A stretch of 41,622 nt of DNA from Bacteroidia bacterium (GTDB taxonomy: Bacteria; Bacteroidota; Bacteroidia; Bacteroidales; Prolixibacteraceae). How positions within the stretch are numbered: the first letter of the stretch is position 1; each line of letters opens with the position of its first letter. The position numbers and the translations under genes are program-made. Below, piece after piece: positions 39,758 through 41,622 of this stretch. The notes below the pieces were generated by a model that was not told where the DNA came from, made no database searches, and saw only the letters and a program-made list of their open reading frames with translations. The stretch covers positions 1 to 41,622 of the forward strand of contig JANYKW010000057.1 of the NCBI GenBank assembly GCA_025358025.1, in the 5' to 3' direction.

Positions 39758-41622
39758 CTATTCTATGTATATCACTTTCCCAATGAATACCTCTTTCCCC
39801 ATTGTCAGTCGATAAATGTACAAACCGGTCACTGAAGTGCCTGGTTTAAACTCGGCATTGTTTAATACTCCGCCCTCAACCGGACCTTTGAAAATAGTCT
39901 TCACCTTGCGTCCGGTAGCATCCATAATATCGAGTTGCGCATCAGCCTTTGTGGGTGAAACAAACTCGAAATACAGCCTGTCGCTGAAAGGATTGGGGTA
40001 AACTTTAATCATAGCGTCAACAGGAGTTATAACCTCGGACATAGTCTGCATATTGGTTAATTCCGCCGCTTTAAGAGCACTCGACTTAACCTGGATATTT
40101 CCTCCTGCGAGATTTTGAACAATTGTCGGATCCGGTGTTTGAGTGGTAGAATATTTATTGGTGGAATAAATTAGCCTCCCTTTATTATCCTTCACCACGA
40201 ATCCAATTTGATCAGTCTTTGATACGGATCCTCCCGGTTCTCCCCAGTCATAAACCGTCATAATTACAGTAGAATTACCCATGGCGGTTGCGCAAACAGT
40301 ACAATCCAACTGTTTAACGTTGACATTGGTATAAGTGATCTGAGCTTTATACCTTGGATTAGTGGGGTCAGTAGAAATTTTCGAAACGATCAATGCCCCG
40401 GCGCTATTGGACTTTGCCTGCCATACTGCGCCATCTTGTTGTCTCCAAATGGTGTTGATGCTACCAGTAGGTTTGGAGTAGTTCTTACCCCATTTGATAT
40501 TAAATCCAAAATTATTCTTTGTACCCGGTTTGCCCGCTTTTGAAACTGTTCCCGGAGGTGTCGTATTCTTATCGGTAAGGATAATATATCCTCCACCGGC
40601 TGCAAAATCATTCCCCGGTATTGCCACTGTAATCACAGCATCCTGATCGCAATAATCTACATAATTCTTGCCGGTTACCCAATTCAATGTAAAATTCATT
40701 GCAGATCCAGATGATATGGTAACATTTATAGCTTGAGAAAAAACATGATTCACTTCATCAAAAGTTGGTAATCCAACAAGCGTTGCAGCTCCACCTTCAG
40801 GTTTATCAATCTGTGTTGTTAATCCAATAGTCGAAGAGTTTAAAGAACCAGGATAACCATCTAAGGCTTGTGAAACTGCCCATGTCAATGTTATAGTTGC
40901 GCTTGTAACTCCAAGACCCGAGGTGTTGAGATATAGTTGCCCGTTGTAATCAACACAGGCACCTTCCGGCGTGATTGTCAAATCATCTTCATAGCGGGGA
41001 CAAGCTTTAAAGACATCGTCTCCGTCAAAAGATACGGTTATTATTACAGTTCCCGGAGCCTGTGTAATCGTCAAGGTTGTAGAAGCAATCCCCTCGGCAT
41101 CAGTTACAGCAGTAACTGGTAGTTGTGTGCCAACTGTAAATGTGATGGTTTTACCTTCCAAACTTACTGCCGCTAAGGCACCTGAATCATCAGTAAATTT
41201 TGCTGATAATTTAACAACATCAGAATATTGCACGGAAGTTCCACCGGTATAATCAACACCTGCGGTCCTTAAATTCACAACCACTGTTGTAGATCTGCTT
41301 GTTTTACATCCATTAGCATCTGTTACATTTATGGTATACACATCACCGTTCATTGCTCTTGTTGCAGAATTTGTAACAAGAGGATTCAAATTTGAGTTTG
41401 TAAACTCATTAGGTCCAGACCAGGTTTGAGAATAAGGAGGAGTTCCTCCTGTTATATTCCCGGACAAAGTTAATGGAGAGCCAACAAAAGGAGCGTTGTT
41501 AGTTGGAGCCGCAACCAATACAGCAGGCTGCGTGATTTGCAGAGCACCGTTCAGAGTCACAACACAACCGGTATGAGCGGCATCACGAATCCGGACATCA
41601 TATGTTTTGTTGATCAAAGCTG
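39758..41622 (-). CDS. C-terminal part of a large secreted repeat protein with T9SS type A sorting domain (5' end outside window)
   Basis: At least 621 residues; the frame is open to the right edge and the only local start is an internal TTG, so this is the tail of a longer adhesin-like or cell-surface protein. In order: a PKD/SprB-like repeat (NITGGTPPYSQTWSGPNEF ... YTINVTDANGCK), a bacterial Ig-like domain (about 115-215, with AVTDAEGIASTTLTITQAPGTV), a large beta-rich region without a recognised family, and a type IX sorting domain (last 80 residues: VYPNPFSDRLYFEF, DIMDATGRKVKT, GLYIYRLTMGKEVFIGKVIY). It would cross the outer membrane by the type IX system. Its ligand is unknown. Confidence 0.88.
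   Translation of the reverse strand, partial: ALINKTYDVRIRDAAHTGCVVTLNGALQITQPAVLVAAPTNNAPFVGSPLTLSGNITGGTPPYSQTWSGPNEFTNSNLNPLVTNSATRAMNGDVYTINVTDANGCKTSRSTTVVVNLRTAGVDYTGGTSVQYSDVVKLSAKFTDDSGALAAVSLEGKTITFTVGTQLPVTAVTDAEGIASTTLTITQAPGTVIITVSFDGDDVFKACPRYEDDLTITPEGACVDYNGQLYLNTSGLGVTSATITLTWAVSQALDGYPGSLNSSTIGLTTQIDKPEGGAATLVGLPTFDEVNHVFSQAINVTISSGSAMNFTLNWVTGKNYVDYCDQDAVITVAIPGNDFAAGGGYIILTDKNTTPPGTVSKAGKPGTKNNFGFNIKWGKNYSKPTGSINTIWRQQDGAVWQAKSNSAGALIVSKISTDPTNPRYKAQITYTNVNVKQLDCTVCATAMGNSTVIMTVYDWGEPGGSVSKTDQIGFVVKDNKGRLIYSTNKYSTTQTPDPTIVQNLAGGNIQVKSSALKAAELTNMQTMSEVITPVDAMIKVYPNPFSDRLYFEFVSPTKADAQLDIMDATGRKVKTIFKGPVEGGVLNNAEFKPGTSVTGLYIYRLTMGKEVFIGKVIYIE

Overview
The window looks like chromosomal DNA from a Bacteroidota bacterium, probably an anaerobic or facultative member of the Bacteroidales/Marinilabiliales group. 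The evidence is a type IX secretion C-terminal sorting domain at the right edge, many promoters of the Bacteroidota form TTTG-N19-21-TAnnTTTG, start codons with little Shine-Dalgarno sequence, the Bacteroidota family DUF4954 next to glmS, a rhamnose operon of this phylum's style, several lipoproteins and Tat-exported Gfo/Idh and aldo-keto reductases. No phage, insertion sequence, CRISPR array, tRNA or rRNA was seen.

Positions 1-10,009 form the most interesting block, a probable sulfur (or similar oxyanion) redox locus. A Tat-exported molybdopterin enzyme of the polysulfide/thiosulfate reductase type runs off the left edge. Facing it is a two-gene operon: a Rieske iron-sulfur protein, then a single polypeptide fusing a di-heme cytochrome b to a c-type region with about 12 heme sites. 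Next is a leftward operon of a two-domain rhodanese lipoprotein, an OprO/OprP-like porin and a second exported two-domain rhodanese. A Crp/Fnr-type regulator is divergent from it. Similar TGA-N6-TCA operator-like sites lie in the two divergent promoter regions, which would fit one regulon. The substrate is inferred, not shown.

Positions 10,010-16,992 hold a DUF3788 protein, an M13 zinc peptidase lipoprotein, a hybrid histidine kinase, an M24 Xaa-Pro aminopeptidase and a small membrane protein. A repeat-rich, gene-free stretch follows (16,993-17,450). Positions 17,451-22,510 are a leftward L-rhamnose operon: rhaT, rhaA, a stand-alone class II aldolase, and an unusual DUF1080-PHP fusion. No rhamnulokinase is present.

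Positions 22,709-24,064 carry two queuosine genes: a precursor transporter preceded by a candidate preQ1-type pseudoknot, then queF. A leftward series follows (24,071-28,252): methyltransferase, GNAT acetyltransferase, exported Tyr/Arg-rich protein, PliI-like lysozyme inhibitor, an internally deleted YdeI/OmdA pseudogene, tag and mobA. MobA makes the cofactor form the molybdoenzyme needs.

Positions 28,422-41,622 contain recX, prfB with its programmed +1 frameshift, a Tat-exported Gfo/Idh/MocA oxidoreductase, DUF4954-glmS, a Tat-exported aldo-keto reductase, a tocopherol-cyclase-like protein whose start codon sits in a heptamer repeat, a GH27 alpha-galactosidase, and the C-terminal part of a T9SS-secreted protein. 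Extragenic palindromes and heptamer repeats are scattered between genes. All calls come from reading the sequence; no database search was run.
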